Source: an uncultured Clostridia bacterium
GTDB lineage: Bacteria > Bacillota > Clostridia > TANB77 > CAG-508
Assembly: GCA_934148985.1 (NCBI GenBank)
Contig: CAKPDO010000006.1
Location: forward strand, 1 to 52,839
DNA: 52,839 bases
Direction of reading: 5' to 3'
This document shows positions 33,117 to 42,853 of this stretch, piece by piece. Position 1 is the stretch's first letter, and the number at the start of each line of letters is the position of its first letter. A program made the translations under genes and the position numbers. The notes beneath the pieces were generated by a model that had not been told where the DNA came from, searched no databases, and saw nothing but the letters and a program-made list of their open reading frames with translations.

Positions 33117-34166
33117 CTAATATTTCAAAGCTCCCATTCTAGAAGTTGGTACAAATCCATCTTCCGCTTTTATCAAATCAGGTATTCTATTTACAATACT
33201 TGCACAAGTAAGCTCAACAGTTTTTGGCTCTGTTATAACAACCCTTGTATCTGGCTCTCCAAATATAGTCCAATCATTTGTATCAACATCATCTTTGTCA
33301 TATACTTTTCCTATACATTCTGCCTCTATTGTAACTCCTTCTTTAGTTTCGGCTGTAACTACTGCACTCATTCCAGTTGCATTTCCTGCCTTTATATCCA
33401 TATTTAATGTATTTGAATGAATATCTTCTTTAGCAACTATTGGTACACATTTTTGTGTCATTGATGTTATTGTAAATCCAAATTTGTCTGCAAGCCATGG
33501 AACAACATTCCACATATATGATGGTGTATATGTTCCACTTTCTATTATTTTTTGTCTTTCTTCATCACTTATTTTGTCTGCTGCTGCTATCTTTTCATCA
33601 AATTCTTCTAAAGACATTCCTGAACCATGAACTTGAGCAAGAGCTATTCCATAGTCTTCAACATTATATGATGAACTTCCTTTTATTTTTGTTATTTTGT
33701 GTGTTGCACCAGCAAGTGTATATATTAAATTTCCCCAAAACACATCCTGATATCCGCTTCCTGTTATTGTACAATGATTTTCTTTTGCTAATCTATCTAA
33801 TTTTTCTGTTAAACGAGGATTTGATGCTTCTGGATAAAATGCTTCTTCACATGTTGTTATTGCATTTATTCCAAGTTCAGCACATAAAGTTAATGCTTCA
33901 TCCAAGTCGCTTATTAAACTCATTGTTGTAACTATACATACGTCTGGCCTTGTTTCTTCTAAAACCTTACGTGCATCTTTTACATCAGATACTATAACTC
34001 CTTTTTCTTCACAATTATTTCCGATAATTTCTGAGATGTCTTTTCCAATTACTTTTGGATTGATATCTAGTGCTCCTACAATTTCATACCCTTTTTCGAT
34101 GGCATATCTCATTGTATATGCACTCATCTTTCCACATCCATATTGGACAATTTTTACTTTTTCCAT
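33117..34166 (-). CDS. 2,4-diaminopentanoate dehydrogenase / dihydrodipicolinate-reductase-like protein
   Basis: 349 residues. N-terminal Rossmann start IVQYGCGKMSAYTMRYAIEKG with VGALDINPKVIG, then TTCEEAFYP and GSGYQDVFWGNL segments, and a C-terminal domain typical of the diaminopentanoate dehydrogenase branch. That enzyme acts in ornithine fermentation with NAD(P); none of the other ornithine-pathway genes is nearby, so the substrate is uncertain. ATG 34166 follows AGGAGGTAAG. The divergently placed LysR gene upstream may regulate it. Confidence 0.78.
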   Translation of the reverse strand: MEKVKIVQYGCGKMSAYTMRYAIEKGYEIVGALDINPKVIGKDISEIIGNNCEEKGVIVSDVKDARKVLEETRPDVCIVTTMSLISDLDEALTLCAELGINAITTCEEAFYPEASNPRLTEKLDRLAKENHCTITGSGYQDVFWGNLIYTLAGATHKITKIKGSSSYNVEDYGIALAQVHGSGMSLEEFDEKIAAADKISDEERQKIIESGTYTPSYMWNVVPWLADKFGFTITSMTQKCVPIVAKEDIHSNTLNMDIKAGNATGMSAVVTAETKEGVTIEAECIGKVYDKDDVDTNDWTIFGEPDTRVVITEPKTVELTCASIVNRIPDLIKAEDGFVPTSRMGALKY

Positions 34167-34300
34167 AATCTTACCTCCTAAAAATATTTTTCCCGTATGT
34201 TATTTTTTTAATCGGGATTTTTAGGTCTTTTCATAATTTGTATGATTTTTTTATATCATATTGATTAAAAGTTGTCAATAATCTATTTTATGTCTTCATT

Positions 34301-35167
34301 TCACTTCAAAAAATAACTTTCGATAATTTTAATAAGATTATTTAATTCCTTAGATTTTAAAGGCTTCATGTAAAAAATTCCAAATTCTATTTCTCCTAAG
34401 TTAATTGCGGTATTTACTTCCACAAGTCCAAGTTTATCATAATCAGCTTCATTTACATATTCTTTTGTTATAAGACCCAAAGCCTTTCCAGAACCTGCTA
34501 GTTTCAAAATTGTATTATAACTACTATTCTTTAACTTTAAATCTTTTCCAAATGTTAATTCCTTTATTCTATTTACAGACTGAGCGTAAATCCTTGGCGC
34601 ATATATAATTTGTTTTTCTATGTTTTCAAGAGTTAATGTATTGGTTGCAAATTCAGAATTTTTGCTTGCAATAATTACATCATGTAAATATCCCATCTTA
34701 ATATATTGAATTTCATTTTCTTCTTGTTGTAACTCTTTTTTAGCAAAGACAATATCTAATTCTCCATTTTTTAACTTCTTTATCATTTCTTTTGTCTCTT
34801 CACATACTAAATTCAAGTTTACATTTGGATATTTCAAACAATATTCATTTATAGCATTTCCAAACACACAACTCCCCATATGATTGTGTGTTCCAATATT
34901 AATTATCTTTTCTTTTCCAATTTTTTCATCTATTTTATTAAGTTCTTCTATAGGATTTTTTAATTTCTCATAAATTTTTTCTCCCTCATATGTCAGCTCT
35001 ATCCCTTTGCTTTTCCTAATTAATAACTTTATAGATAATTGGTTTTCCAAATTTTTAATTTGTTTTGTAATTGCCGGCTGAGAAATATTTAACTTTTCAC
35101 TTGCTTTTGTTATATTTTTTTCTTTAGCTACTGCTACAAAAATTCGATATAATTCAAAATCTATCAT
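34301..35167 (-). CDS. LysR-family transcriptional regulator
   Basis: 288 residues. HTH at residues 1-60: YRIFVAVAKEKNITKASEKL, then NISQPAITKQIKNLENQL; then a two-lobed LysR substrate-binding domain (IGTHNHMGSCVFGNAI near residue 92, LVCEETKEMIKKL near 125). It probably controls the dehydrogenase gene that follows on the same strand 135 bases downstream, but this is positional inference. ATG 35167 follows GGAGA. Confidence 0.88.
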   Translation of the reverse strand: MIDFELYRIFVAVAKEKNITKASEKLNISQPAITKQIKNLENQLSIKLLIRKSKGIELTYEGEKIYEKLKNPIEELNKIDEKIGKEKIINIGTHNHMGSCVFGNAINEYCLKYPNVNLNLVCEETKEMIKKLKNGELDIVFAKKELQQEENEIQYIKMGYLHDVIIASKNSEFATNTLTLENIEKQIIYAPRIYAQSVNRIKELTFGKDLKLKNSSYNTILKLAGSGKALGLITKEYVNEADYDKLGLVEVNTAINLGEIEFGIFYMKPLKSKELNNLIKIIESYFLK

Positions 35168-35247
35168 ACATATCTCCTCTCCAAATTTACTTATTTTATA
35201 TCACAAAAGCATGAAATATACAACATATTTCATGCTTTTGCACAATA

Positions 35248-36234
35248 TTAAATGAACTTTAATAAATTTTCAAATGCACTTTTAATTTGTTCATCTTCAG
35301 CTAAATTCAAATTAAATTGCAATTTTCTATTTTTACATCCTGATAAGTGCAACACTAAATTTGATGATAAAAACAGACTAAACACACCTTCTTGACAATC
35401 TTTGTTTTTAAAATAAGGACATTTAGTCTTACAATATTCCGCATACTTTGCTCCTCTTTCTGAATCTTTAACTTGTATCCAATTTTCACCCCTGAAGTAT
35501 GAGCTCATTGGAATTCCATGTCCTTTGCTTATAAGGCCTGTTGTCCACTCTGAATTTGAACTAGTTGATATTTCGTTTAAAAAATCATAAAATCTATTCA
35601 TTTGAACAAAAAGCTTTTTCCAAAAATTTAAAGCTTCTTGTTCACATATTTTATTGCCATATCCTAAATATTCTGGAAATTTGTTCAAATCCAATAACTT
35701 AACATTCACTTTCAGTTCATCTACTGCTTTCATAATTAAAGGTCTTACTTCGTCCTCATTTAATTTGGTTACAACAATATTATATCTTACAGAAATTTTT
35801 TTTGCTTTGAGAATTTTAGTTGTAATAATAACTTCTTTCGAAAGGAATTTTTGAAAATGAACATCTTGTATATACTCAGACATACTATCTACGCTAAAAA
35901 CAATATCTATTCTTTCTCTATATTTAGTAAGAACATCAATATATTTTAAAAGCTGATATCCATTTGTATTAATTCTCATTTTAGTTCCACTCATCTTCAT
36001 GATAAATTCAACCATTTCTCCAAAATATGATACTGCTGTTGGCTCACCACCTGTAATTCTAAAGTTTTTAATCCCAACATCATATGCATTAGTAATAATT
36101 TGTTTAAGTTTTGAAAATTCAATTGTCTCTCTATGCTTTGAAATACTTTCACCACCTTCTTTGCAGTAAAAACATTGATAATTACAAAACGTGGTTATTG
36201 ATATTGCCAAATAAGTATTCAACCGTTTTTTCAT
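35248..36234 (-). CDS. MoaA-like radical SAM protein of unknown substrate
   Basis: 328 residues. CNYQCFYC (CX3CX2C) near residue 17, ITGGEPTAVSYF near 60, INTNGYQL near 87; the C-terminal part holds a second cysteine set (CKTKCPYFKNKDCQEG and LSGCKN) that resembles the C-terminal 4Fe-4S cluster site of MoaA. No molybdopterin genes are near, and the usual MoaA C-terminal GG is missing, so this is a relative with another job. Codon 4 is CGG (MKKRLN, 36223-36225), the only in-frame CGG outside the clearly accessory blocks. ATG follows GGAGGAAATATTAA. Confidence 0.8.
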   Translation of the reverse strand: MKKRLNTYLAISITTFCNYQCFYCKEGGESISKHRETIEFSKLKQIITNAYDVGIKNFRITGGEPTAVSYFGEMVEFIMKMSGTKMRINTNGYQLLKYIDVLTKYRERIDIVFSVDSMSEYIQDVHFQKFLSKEVIITTKILKAKKISVRYNIVVTKLNEDEVRPLIMKAVDELKVNVKLLDLNKFPEYLGYGNKICEQEALNFWKKLFVQMNRFYDFLNEISTSSNSEWTTGLISKGHGIPMSSYFRGENWIQVKDSERGAKYAEYCKTKCPYFKNKDCQEGVFSLFLSSNLVLHLSGCKNRKLQFNLNLAEDEQIKSAFENLLKFI

Positions 36235-36429
36235 TTAATATTTCCTCCTGAAATTTTTGTTTAATTTTATCATAAAAAAGTGTTTTTTTGAAATACATAT
36301 ATGTACATATGTTATAATCAATTCGAATATCACTTTTTATTTTTTATTAAAGGATAATGTTAATTTTTTGTTGATTTTTAAGTGTTTTTATGATATTATA
36401 AACATAATTTTTTGAAAGGAAATATTTTT

Positions 36430-37653
36430 ATGGTATTAGGTATTATTGCTGAATATAATCCATTTCATAATGGACATCTATATCACATTTTAAAATCTAA
36501 AGAACTTACAAAAGATGACTATGTAATAGCAATTATTGGTGGAAACTTTACCCAACGTGGTGAAAGCTCTATAGTAGATAAATGGACAAAAGCTGAAATG
36601 GCAATAGCTGGAGGAGTTGACCTAGTTCTTGAACTACCTTGTCTTTACTCTGTATCAAGTGCTGAAAACTTTGCCGATGGCGCTGTAAAAATTTTGAATT
36701 TATTAAAAATAGTTGACCATATTTCTTTTGGAGCCGAATGCCAAGAACTTAATAAATTAAATATAATCGCCAATGTTTTATATGAAGAACCTAAAGAGTT
36801 TAAAACTTTTTTAGCTGATGAGCTATCAAAAGGTATTTCTTTTCCTAAAGCCAGAGAAAATGCCATTTTAAACTATTTGAAAGATTTTTCTTTTAAAAAT
36901 ATCCTATCAGAACCAAATAATATTTTAGGAATTGAATATTTGAAAGCCCTAAAAAAATATAAATCTAAGATTGAACCTGTTTTAATTCCTAGAAAATCTT
37001 CAGGTCATTTAACAACTGACTATACTGGAACAATTAGTAGTAGTACATCAATTAGAAATATGCTCTTAGCTGGTAAAACTGCTAACCTCAAAGATGCTCT
37101 TACTCCTAGTTCTTACACCATTTTGAAAGAAGAAATTAATAAAGGCCATTTTGTTAGAGATTTTTCAAAATTTGAAAAGATTGCTTTATACAATTTACGT
37201 ATGATGAGTTTAGACGAAATTAGAAAACTTCCAGATGTTTCAGAAGGCCTTGAAAATTTGATTAAAAAAGCTGCTCTTTCTTGTAATACTGCCTACGATT
37301 TTATTAATATTGTTTGTTCTAAAAGATATACTAAAACTAGAATTAAAAGAATTCTTTTATATTCTCTTTTAGGAATTACTAATAAGGATATTGATATTTC
37401 TAAAAAGGTTTTGCCCTATGTTAGAGTTTTAGGATTTAATGATAAGGGAAAGGATTTAGTAAGTAAGATTAAACATTGTAATCCTGGAATTAAAATTGTT
37501 ACTTCTGTTAAAAAATTTATGGATAGTAATAATAATAAAAATTTGATAAATTTGATGAATAAAGATATTTTAGCTACTAATGTTTTTACTTTGGGATTTG
37601 AAAATGATTCTTGGGGGAATTTGGATTTTAGTAGGAAGATTGTGGTAAAATAA
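36430..37653 (+). CDS. tmcAL: tRNA(Met) cytidine acetate ligase TmcAL (YlbM/DUF795 family)
   Basis: 407 residues. MVLGIIAEYNPFHNGHLYHI carries the HxGH-type nucleotide-binding motif, FTQRGESSIVDKW, GVDLVLELP and RKSSGHLTTDYTG, SSSTSIRN follow as in the family. It makes N4-acetylcytidine at the wobble position of elongator tRNA-Met from acetate and ATP. Start ATG 36430 is preferred (canonical MxxxGIIAEYNPFHNGH); a TTG at 36412 lies over its ribosome binding site AAAGGAAA. Confidence 0.94.
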   Translation: MVLGIIAEYNPFHNGHLYHILKSKELTKDDYVIAIIGGNFTQRGESSIVDKWTKAEMAIAGGVDLVLELPCLYSVSSAENFADGAVKILNLLKIVDHISFGAECQELNKLNIIANVLYEEPKEFKTFLADELSKGISFPKARENAILNYLKDFSFKNILSEPNNILGIEYLKALKKYKSKIEPVLIPRKSSGHLTTDYTGTISSSTSIRNMLLAGKTANLKDALTPSSYTILKEEINKGHFVRDFSKFEKIALYNLRMMSLDEIRKLPDVSEGLENLIKKAALSCNTAYDFINIVCSKRYTKTRIKRILLYSLLGITNKDIDISKKVLPYVRVLGFNDKGKDLVSKIKHCNPGIKIVTSVKKFMDSNNNKNLINLMNKDILATNVFTLGFENDSWGNLDFSRKIVVK

Positions 37654-37661
37654 ATTAATAC

Positions 37662-37704
37662 AAAAAGTATAGAAATGTGGTCTTACACTTTTTCTATACT
37701 TTTT
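37662..37704. terminator. Bidirectional terminator between tmcAL and fic
   Basis: AAAAAGTATAGAAA and TTTCTATACTTTTT form a 14-bp stem with T runs on both strands, between convergent genes. Confidence 0.85.
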
Positions 37705-37718
37705 ATATTGTGAACATA

Positions 37719-38330
37719 CTATAAATCTTCAACGCTAAAAACGCTATACCCTTCAATAGCATAACTAGCATCAATTCCTTTCATGTAAACTTCTCTATCA
37801 TTAATTTTATCAGTCAAAGCACCTCTAAGTAATTCCTTTATCTCCAAATCCTTAATAGGGCTTCGTTCCATTGCCAGGAAATAATCTTGCTTATCGACTT
37901 TGCTCCAATCAATGCATTTCCCTAGTTTTTTCTTAAAAATACAATCTAGCCAAATTCTTGTACTTCTTCCATTTCCTTCTTTAAAGGGATGGGCAACATT
38001 CATTTCAACATATTTTTCGACTATTTGTTCAAAAGTTTCTTGTGGCATTTTATCTATTTTTTCTAAAGCTTCATTTAGATACATTGCTGACGCAAATCGA
38101 AAATTTCCTTTTGCAATGTTTTCAGTTCTAACTTTTCCAGCAAAATCGTAAATATCTTCAAATAAAAATTTATGTATTTGAGATAGACCTTTAAAAGTTC
38201 CTACCTCAAATGTATCTAATATATTTTCTTTAAATAGTTTAGCTGCTTTAAGCTTTGTTATTTTTTCTTCTTCTCTATCTAATTCATATTGATTTTTAAT
38301 ATTTAATTTATTTTTCAACATTATATTCAC
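37719..38330 (-). CDS. Small Fic protein, class III type
   Basis: 203 residues. Fic motif HPFKEGNGRSTR (~residue 114), preceded by DIYDFAGKVRTENI. The C-terminus contains SYAIEGY, matching the (S/T)xxxE(G/N) inhibitory helix placed after the core, which defines class III enzymes such as NmFic; the usual SYxxEGY spelling is kept. The enzyme is expected to add AMP to a target protein and to be released from inhibition by autoadenylylation or loss of oligomerisation. No antitoxin gene is adjacent, consistent with built-in inhibition. Confidence 0.88.
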   Translation of the reverse strand: MNIMLKNKLNIKNQYELDREEEKITKLKAAKLFKENILDTFEVGTFKGLSQIHKFLFEDIYDFAGKVRTENIAKGNFRFASAMYLNEALEKIDKMPQETFEQIVEKYVEMNVAHPFKEGNGRSTRIWLDCIFKKKLGKCIDWSKVDKQDYFLAMERSPIKDLEIKELLRGALTDKINDREVYMKGIDASYAIEGYSVFSVEDL

Positions 38331-38389
38331 CTACATTTTAGTATTATCTCTATTTTTTATACCATACTTTCCACATTTTGTAAACATCA

Positions 38390-40510
38390 TTATTTAGCAA
38401 TCTCAAAATCCACTTGTCTAAGTTCTTTGCTGGCATTTTTCACTCTGATTTTCACAATATCACCAATTTTAAAAGTTTTTTTGCTATTTTCGCCGACTAA
38501 TATTTTCCTATCTTGGTCATAAATAAAATACTCATTTCCCATATCTCTAAAACCAACTAAACCTTCAACAGTATTCTCCAATTCAACAAACATACCAAAA
38601 GAAGTAATACTTGAAACCACTCCCTCATATTCTTCACCAATATGTTTCTCCATAAATTCTGCTTTTTTAATTTTATCAGCTTCTCTTTCAGTTTTAGTTG
38701 CAATTTTTTCTCTCTCAGAAGAATTGATTGCCGCTTGATTTGCAAGCACTCTATACTTTTCTAGGAATTCATTATCCACATCATATCCACACTTTAAGTA
38801 ATATGAAATAATTCTGTGTATAAATAAATCAGGATATCTTCTAATTGGTGATGTAAAATGACAATAATACTTACTTGCAATACCGAAATGTCCCATATTT
38901 TCATCACTGTATCTTGCAAGTTTTAAAGTTCTTAGTAGTAAATTTGATACGACTCTTTCTTCTTCTTTTCCTTTTACCTCATCTAAAACCATAGCAAATG
39001 CTTTCGAATGAATTTTGTCTTTATTAGCTTTTATTTTTAAATTCATGTTATATAAAAACTTATTAGCTTCTTTTATTTTATCAATATCTGGTTCTTCATG
39101 TATTCTGTATATAAAAGGTGCATTTAACCAGTAAAATTTTTCTGCTATTGTTTCATTAGCTGTAAGCATAAACTGTTCAATTATTTCATTTGAAAAATGT
39201 GTTTCATACTTGTGAATATCAATAGCCCATCCGTCTTGGTCTAATTCGATTTTACTTTCTGGTAAATCTAAATTGATATATCCTTTTTCCAATCTTCTAT
39301 TTTTTATAATAGTCGCAAGTTCTCCCATTAATTCAAATTGAGGAATATATTTTTCATATCTTTTTAAAACCTTTTCATCAGATTTATCTAGTATTTTTTG
39401 AACATCATTATAATTCATTCTTTCTGTAACTCTAATTATGCCTTTGTATACTTTAGAATCTACAACTTCGCCCTTATCATTTATAACCATTGAACAACTT
39501 AAAGTAAATCTATCTTCATTCATGTTTAAGCTACAAATTCCATTAGAAAGCTCTCTCGGAAGCATTGGTATAACTCTACCTAACATATAAATACTTGTTC
39601 CTCTCAAATATGCTTCTTTGTCCAAAAAAGAATCTTGTTTTACATACTCACTTACATCTGCTATATGAACTTCTAATAAATAATTTCCATCTTCCAATTT
39701 TTCCACTCTAACTGCATCATCTAAGTCTTTGGCATCTTCTCCATCTATTGTAAATATCTCTTTATCTCTTAAATCTATTCTGTTTTTTATTTTATTTTTA
39801 TCAATTTTATCGCCTTTACTTTTGGCTTCTTTTACAACTTCTTCCGGAAAAACTGATGGAAGTCCATATTCTTTTATTAAAGATAACATATCAACTCCCG
39901 CTTCATTTGGTCTACCTAATACCTCTAGGATTTTTCCTTCAGCATGTCTATTTTCTTCTGGATATTTCGTAATTTCTACTAAAACTTTATGTCCATTTCT
40001 TGCTTTTCCAATATTTGCTTTTGATATAAATATATCAGTTCCAAAGCTTTTGTCATCTGGAACAACAAAGCCAAAGTTTCTATTAAATTCAAATGTTCCT
40101 ACAACCGTATTTTTAGCATGTTCTATAACTTTTATAACTTTTCCTTCTCGGCTTCTATCTTTATTTGCTTCTTCTATTATTTTTATTATTACTTTGTCCC
40201 CATTAAATGCTTTATTTGAATTTTGTTTTGAAATATATATTTCATCATCTTCTCCATCTATTTTTACAAATCCAAAACCCTTGCTATTTCTCCTATATGT
40301 TCCTTCTAGTATTTTTTGTTCATTTATTTTGTATCTATTTTTTTTATTTTTCACTATTTTTAAATCTGCTTCTAATCTATTTAATGTTTCTAGTAATTCA
40401 TTATATCTATCTTTGGGCACATTTAATATTATTGCCATTTCTTTTGCTTTCATTGGTACATATTCTGCGTCATTCATAAAATCTAAAATCATTTTCTCTT
40501 TTTCGCTCAT
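38390..40510 (-). CDS. rnr: Ribonuclease R
   Basis: 706 residues, family length. Order: N-terminal winged helix, two cold-shock domains (RNSKGFGFVKIDGEDDEIYI and FEFNRNFGFVVPDD), RNB catalytic domain with DLRDKEIFTIDGEDAKDLDDAV (metal-binding Asp cluster) and HFTSPIRRYPDLFIHR, and a C-terminal S1 domain (EYEGVVSSITSFGMFVELEN). A 3'-5' exoribonuclease that degrades structured RNA and helps tmRNA-linked quality control; smpB/ssrA are not in the window. Confidence 0.97.
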   Translation of the reverse strand: MSEKEKMILDFMNDAEYVPMKAKEMAIILNVPKDRYNELLETLNRLEADLKIVKNKKNRYKINEQKILEGTYRRNSKGFGFVKIDGEDDEIYISKQNSNKAFNGDKVIIKIIEEANKDRSREGKVIKVIEHAKNTVVGTFEFNRNFGFVVPDDKSFGTDIFISKANIGKARNGHKVLVEITKYPEENRHAEGKILEVLGRPNEAGVDMLSLIKEYGLPSVFPEEVVKEAKSKGDKIDKNKIKNRIDLRDKEIFTIDGEDAKDLDDAVRVEKLEDGNYLLEVHIADVSEYVKQDSFLDKEAYLRGTSIYMLGRVIPMLPRELSNGICSLNMNEDRFTLSCSMVINDKGEVVDSKVYKGIIRVTERMNYNDVQKILDKSDEKVLKRYEKYIPQFELMGELATIIKNRRLEKGYINLDLPESKIELDQDGWAIDIHKYETHFSNEIIEQFMLTANETIAEKFYWLNAPFIYRIHEEPDIDKIKEANKFLYNMNLKIKANKDKIHSKAFAMVLDEVKGKEEERVVSNLLLRTLKLARYSDENMGHFGIASKYYCHFTSPIRRYPDLFIHRIISYYLKCGYDVDNEFLEKYRVLANQAAINSSEREKIATKTEREADKIKKAEFMEKHIGEEYEGVVSSITSFGMFVELENTVEGLVGFRDMGNEYFIYDQDRKILVGENSKKTFKIGDIVKIRVKNASKELRQVDFEIAK

Positions 40511-40661
40511 AAAATTTCTCCATTTCTTGTTTTATTATTACACTATTTATGATTTTTATTTATTTTACTATATTTCCTAAAAAAAATAAACCTTTTGTTT
40601 AATTAAATTAAAAAAAACATTTGTAAAATCCTATTTATTCGATGTTTTTTCTTCTTTTAGT

Positions 40662-40690
40662 TTGACTTTATTAATAATTTATACTATTAT
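40662..40690 (+). promoter_or_regulatory. Promoter of the secreted-protein gene at 40727
   Basis: TTGACT (40662-40667), 17-base spacer, TATTAT (40685-40690), 37 bases before the ATG. Confidence 0.65.
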
Positions 40691-40726
40691 TTAATATAAT
40701 ATTACAAAAGAATTGGAGGTTCTAAA

Positions 40727-41533
40727 ATGCATAAGAAAAAAAACATAATTTATATACTACTAATACTATCTATTTTACTATTAATTATTTTAATATTTTT
40801 TTCATTAAAAACACTAAATCAAAAAAATAAAATAGAAAAAGAAATGAGTAAATCAACAGGTTTTGACTCATCATCTCCTTTTTCAGTAAATAGAATTGTA
40901 TATTTCAGTAGTGCAAATGCAAATGTAACAATAGGCACAAATTCTAGTTTTACAGTATCTGATTTATATCAATACACAGATATTGCAATATTTATAAATA
41001 ATAATTCAAATGGAAATTATAATGCCCAAAACACTTTAAAAGAAGTCAAAATTTCTAAGATTTCCTTTGATTTATCACCTACTATCGGAACACCAAATTT
41101 ATATTACAAAAGCATGAACGACTTTGCAAACTCAAATATTGATGAAACTCAAAAAATAACAGATAATTTAGATTTTGAAATATCATCAGAAGACAATATA
41201 GATTATTCTAAACCAATCTTATATAATAACTGTGCCAATCCAATCACTTTAGGTTATAAAAATTCAAATTTAAAAAGCGACTATACTTTATCTGATAATC
41301 TATCACACATTTCTTATGATGGTTCACTTTTAAAAAGATGTTTCATCACGCTAAATTCAATCTCTTGTAAACTAAGTTTTACAATCACAATTACAAATAA
41401 TTTAGATGAAGTCTACTCTTGCCCATTTGTCTTAACACTTCCATTGTCTACTGAGAATTCTACAATATATAATGGTAGCCTTATTTTAAATAGTAAAGAA
41501 AATTACAATTTCATAAAGACAAAAAATAGCTAA
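40727..41533 (+). CDS. Membrane-anchored extracellular protein of unknown function
   Basis: 268 residues. An N-terminal basic stretch and one long membrane segment (IIYILLILSILLLIILIFFS, residues 6-25) are followed by an extracellular part rich in Asn, Ser, Thr and Ile, probably beta-structured. No domain recognised; the composition resembles surface or pseudopilin-like proteins. GGAGG stands seven bases before ATG. It is monocistronic: own promoter and a terminator shared with the convergent ThyX-like gene. Confidence 0.7.
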   Translation: MHKKKNIIYILLILSILLLIILIFFSLKTLNQKNKIEKEMSKSTGFDSSSPFSVNRIVYFSSANANVTIGTNSSFTVSDLYQYTDIAIFINNNSNGNYNAQNTLKEVKISKISFDLSPTIGTPNLYYKSMNDFANSNIDETQKITDNLDFEISSEDNIDYSKPILYNNCANPITLGYKNSNLKSDYTLSDNLSHISYDGSLLKRCFITLNSISCKLSFTITITNNLDEVYSCPFVLTLPLSTENSTIYNGSLILNSKENYNFIKTKNS

Positions 41534-41558
41534 TAATTTCAAAAATTAGCTATTTTTT
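41521..41558. terminator. Bidirectional terminator between the secreted-protein and ThyX-like genes
   Basis: AAAAAATAGCTAA and TTAGCTATTTTTT form a 13-bp stem around 12 bases, with T runs on both strands. Confidence 0.85.
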
Positions 41559-41561
41559 ATT

Positions 41562-42707
41562 TTAAATATTTCTTTCTAAAGCCTTTTTTCCTCCAAATAC
41601 ACAAGGCGCTGTACATTTAAAACCAGGAAAAGTACAACGAGCACCTTTTGAATAAGGTAGTAAATACTCATAAACATCACGATTTGTATTTTTAGTTTCT
41701 TCTAAATATCTGTCCAAAGTTTCTTTTGTTTGATTCATTATTTCAAGTTGAGCCGCACCACATATACGTTCTTGGCATTTTAATATAAAATTCTCAACAG
41801 TTCCCCTTTCATTAACCTTAATAAGCATAGCTTGTGGGAAATTATCTTCTAGCTTAGATAAATCGTTTAGCCACTCTTTTTCAAGTTCAGTATTACGTAT
41901 TATTTTTGGAACATAATAACTTCTATTTTCATTAAACATCATTTCATAATAAATTGTCCTATGTCTTTGAGCTTGAGCAAGTTCAGAAAAACTAACTTCA
42001 TAATTTGTAGAATAATTCTCACCAAATTCTTCCTTTCTTTCTCTTTTTCCAAATAAAGAAAAAGTCCTATTTTTAACATCTGAATTTAATTCTGGAATAA
42101 TTATATCAGGCATTTCATCCACGAATTCCTTTAAAACCTCTTTTAATTTTATATTAAATAACGTATTTTCTTCTGTTTTTATAAAATTTTCCGCCCAATG
42201 AACTATATAGTTTATTTGTCTAAAATCTACAGTATATTCCATCGTTGTTGCTGGAGTAAATACGCTAATTAGACCTCTTGCATTTTCTTGTGCAAGTTTT
42301 GTGATTTTCTTTTCATCAAATTCACTATATTCCTCAGAAATTCTTTTTTTATAAATTTCTATCCACTTCTCATACAACTCTTTTTCAAGTCCCTGTGCTT
42401 TCATTTTAGTATATCGTGCTGATTTTTCCGAGGTATTATACATTTTTTCATTGTTTAATATCATCGCTAAGATTTTTGGAATTCCTTCTAATGTAAAATT
42501 ATAAACTGAATGTGAATACACACTATGATGTCCTGAAATTAACGTATTTTTTGCTCTTTTTATAGTTTTTTCTTCTGCTTCGTCAAATAATTTTTCAATA
42601 CTATCTGGTAAATAGCATATCCCTGCTGATTTTCCCGCAAATTTTAATGCCTCGTCTTTTGATAATTTATATCCTACATTTGTTGAACCAATAATTTTTA
42701 TATCCAT
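41562..42707 (-). CDS. Divergent ThyX-like (FAD-dependent thymidylate synthase) protein
   Basis: About 381 residues. The family pattern appears twice: HHSVYSHSVYNFTLEGIPK with NTSEKSARYTKM in the N-terminal half, and QAQRHRTIYYEMMFNENRSYY (ThyX RHR motif region) in the C-terminal half, followed by PQAMLIKVNERGTVENF and a Cys-containing end (CTFPGFKCTAPC). The consensus RHRxxSxNExSxR is only partly kept (RHRTIYYEMMFNENR), so catalytic activity is not assured. The start is unclear; ATG 42707 has AAAGGA 12 bases upstream, and ATGs at 42719 and 42728 are alternatives. Confidence 0.75.
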   Translation of the reverse strand: MDIKIIGSTNVGYKLSKDEALKFAGKSAGICYLPDSIEKLFDEAEEKTIKRAKNTLISGHHSVYSHSVYNFTLEGIPKILAMILNNEKMYNTSEKSARYTKMKAQGLEKELYEKWIEIYKKRISEEYSEFDEKKITKLAQENARGLISVFTPATTMEYTVDFRQINYIVHWAENFIKTEENTLFNIKLKEVLKEFVDEMPDIIIPELNSDVKNRTFSLFGKRERKEEFGENYSTNYEVSFSELAQAQRHRTIYYEMMFNENRSYYVPKIIRNTELEKEWLNDLSKLEDNFPQAMLIKVNERGTVENFILKCQERICGAAQLEIMNQTKETLDRYLEETKNTNRDVYEYLLPYSKGARCTFPGFKCTAPCVFGGKKALERNI

Positions 42708-42799
42708 TTTTACAATCATTCCTTTCATTAACTTTTGTTAATATATCAAATTAGGTATTTTTTTTCAAGATTTTTTACACTTTTTATTAATCTTTTTAC

Positions 42800-42828
42800 T
42801 TGTATATTTTTAGCGTTTTGTATATAAT
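42800..42828 (+). promoter_or_regulatory. Promoter of deoD
   Basis: TTGTAT (42800-42805), 17-base spacer, TATAAT (42823-42828), 25 bases before the start codon. Confidence 0.65.
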
Positions 42829-42853
42829 ACAATAAAAAAGGAGGAAAAAAATT

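Noticed and set aside
39729..40580. 283-codon open frame on the plus strand
   Set aside because: Antisense to rnr; hydrophobic, Ser-rich translation typical of a reverse-strand shadow in AT-rich DNA.
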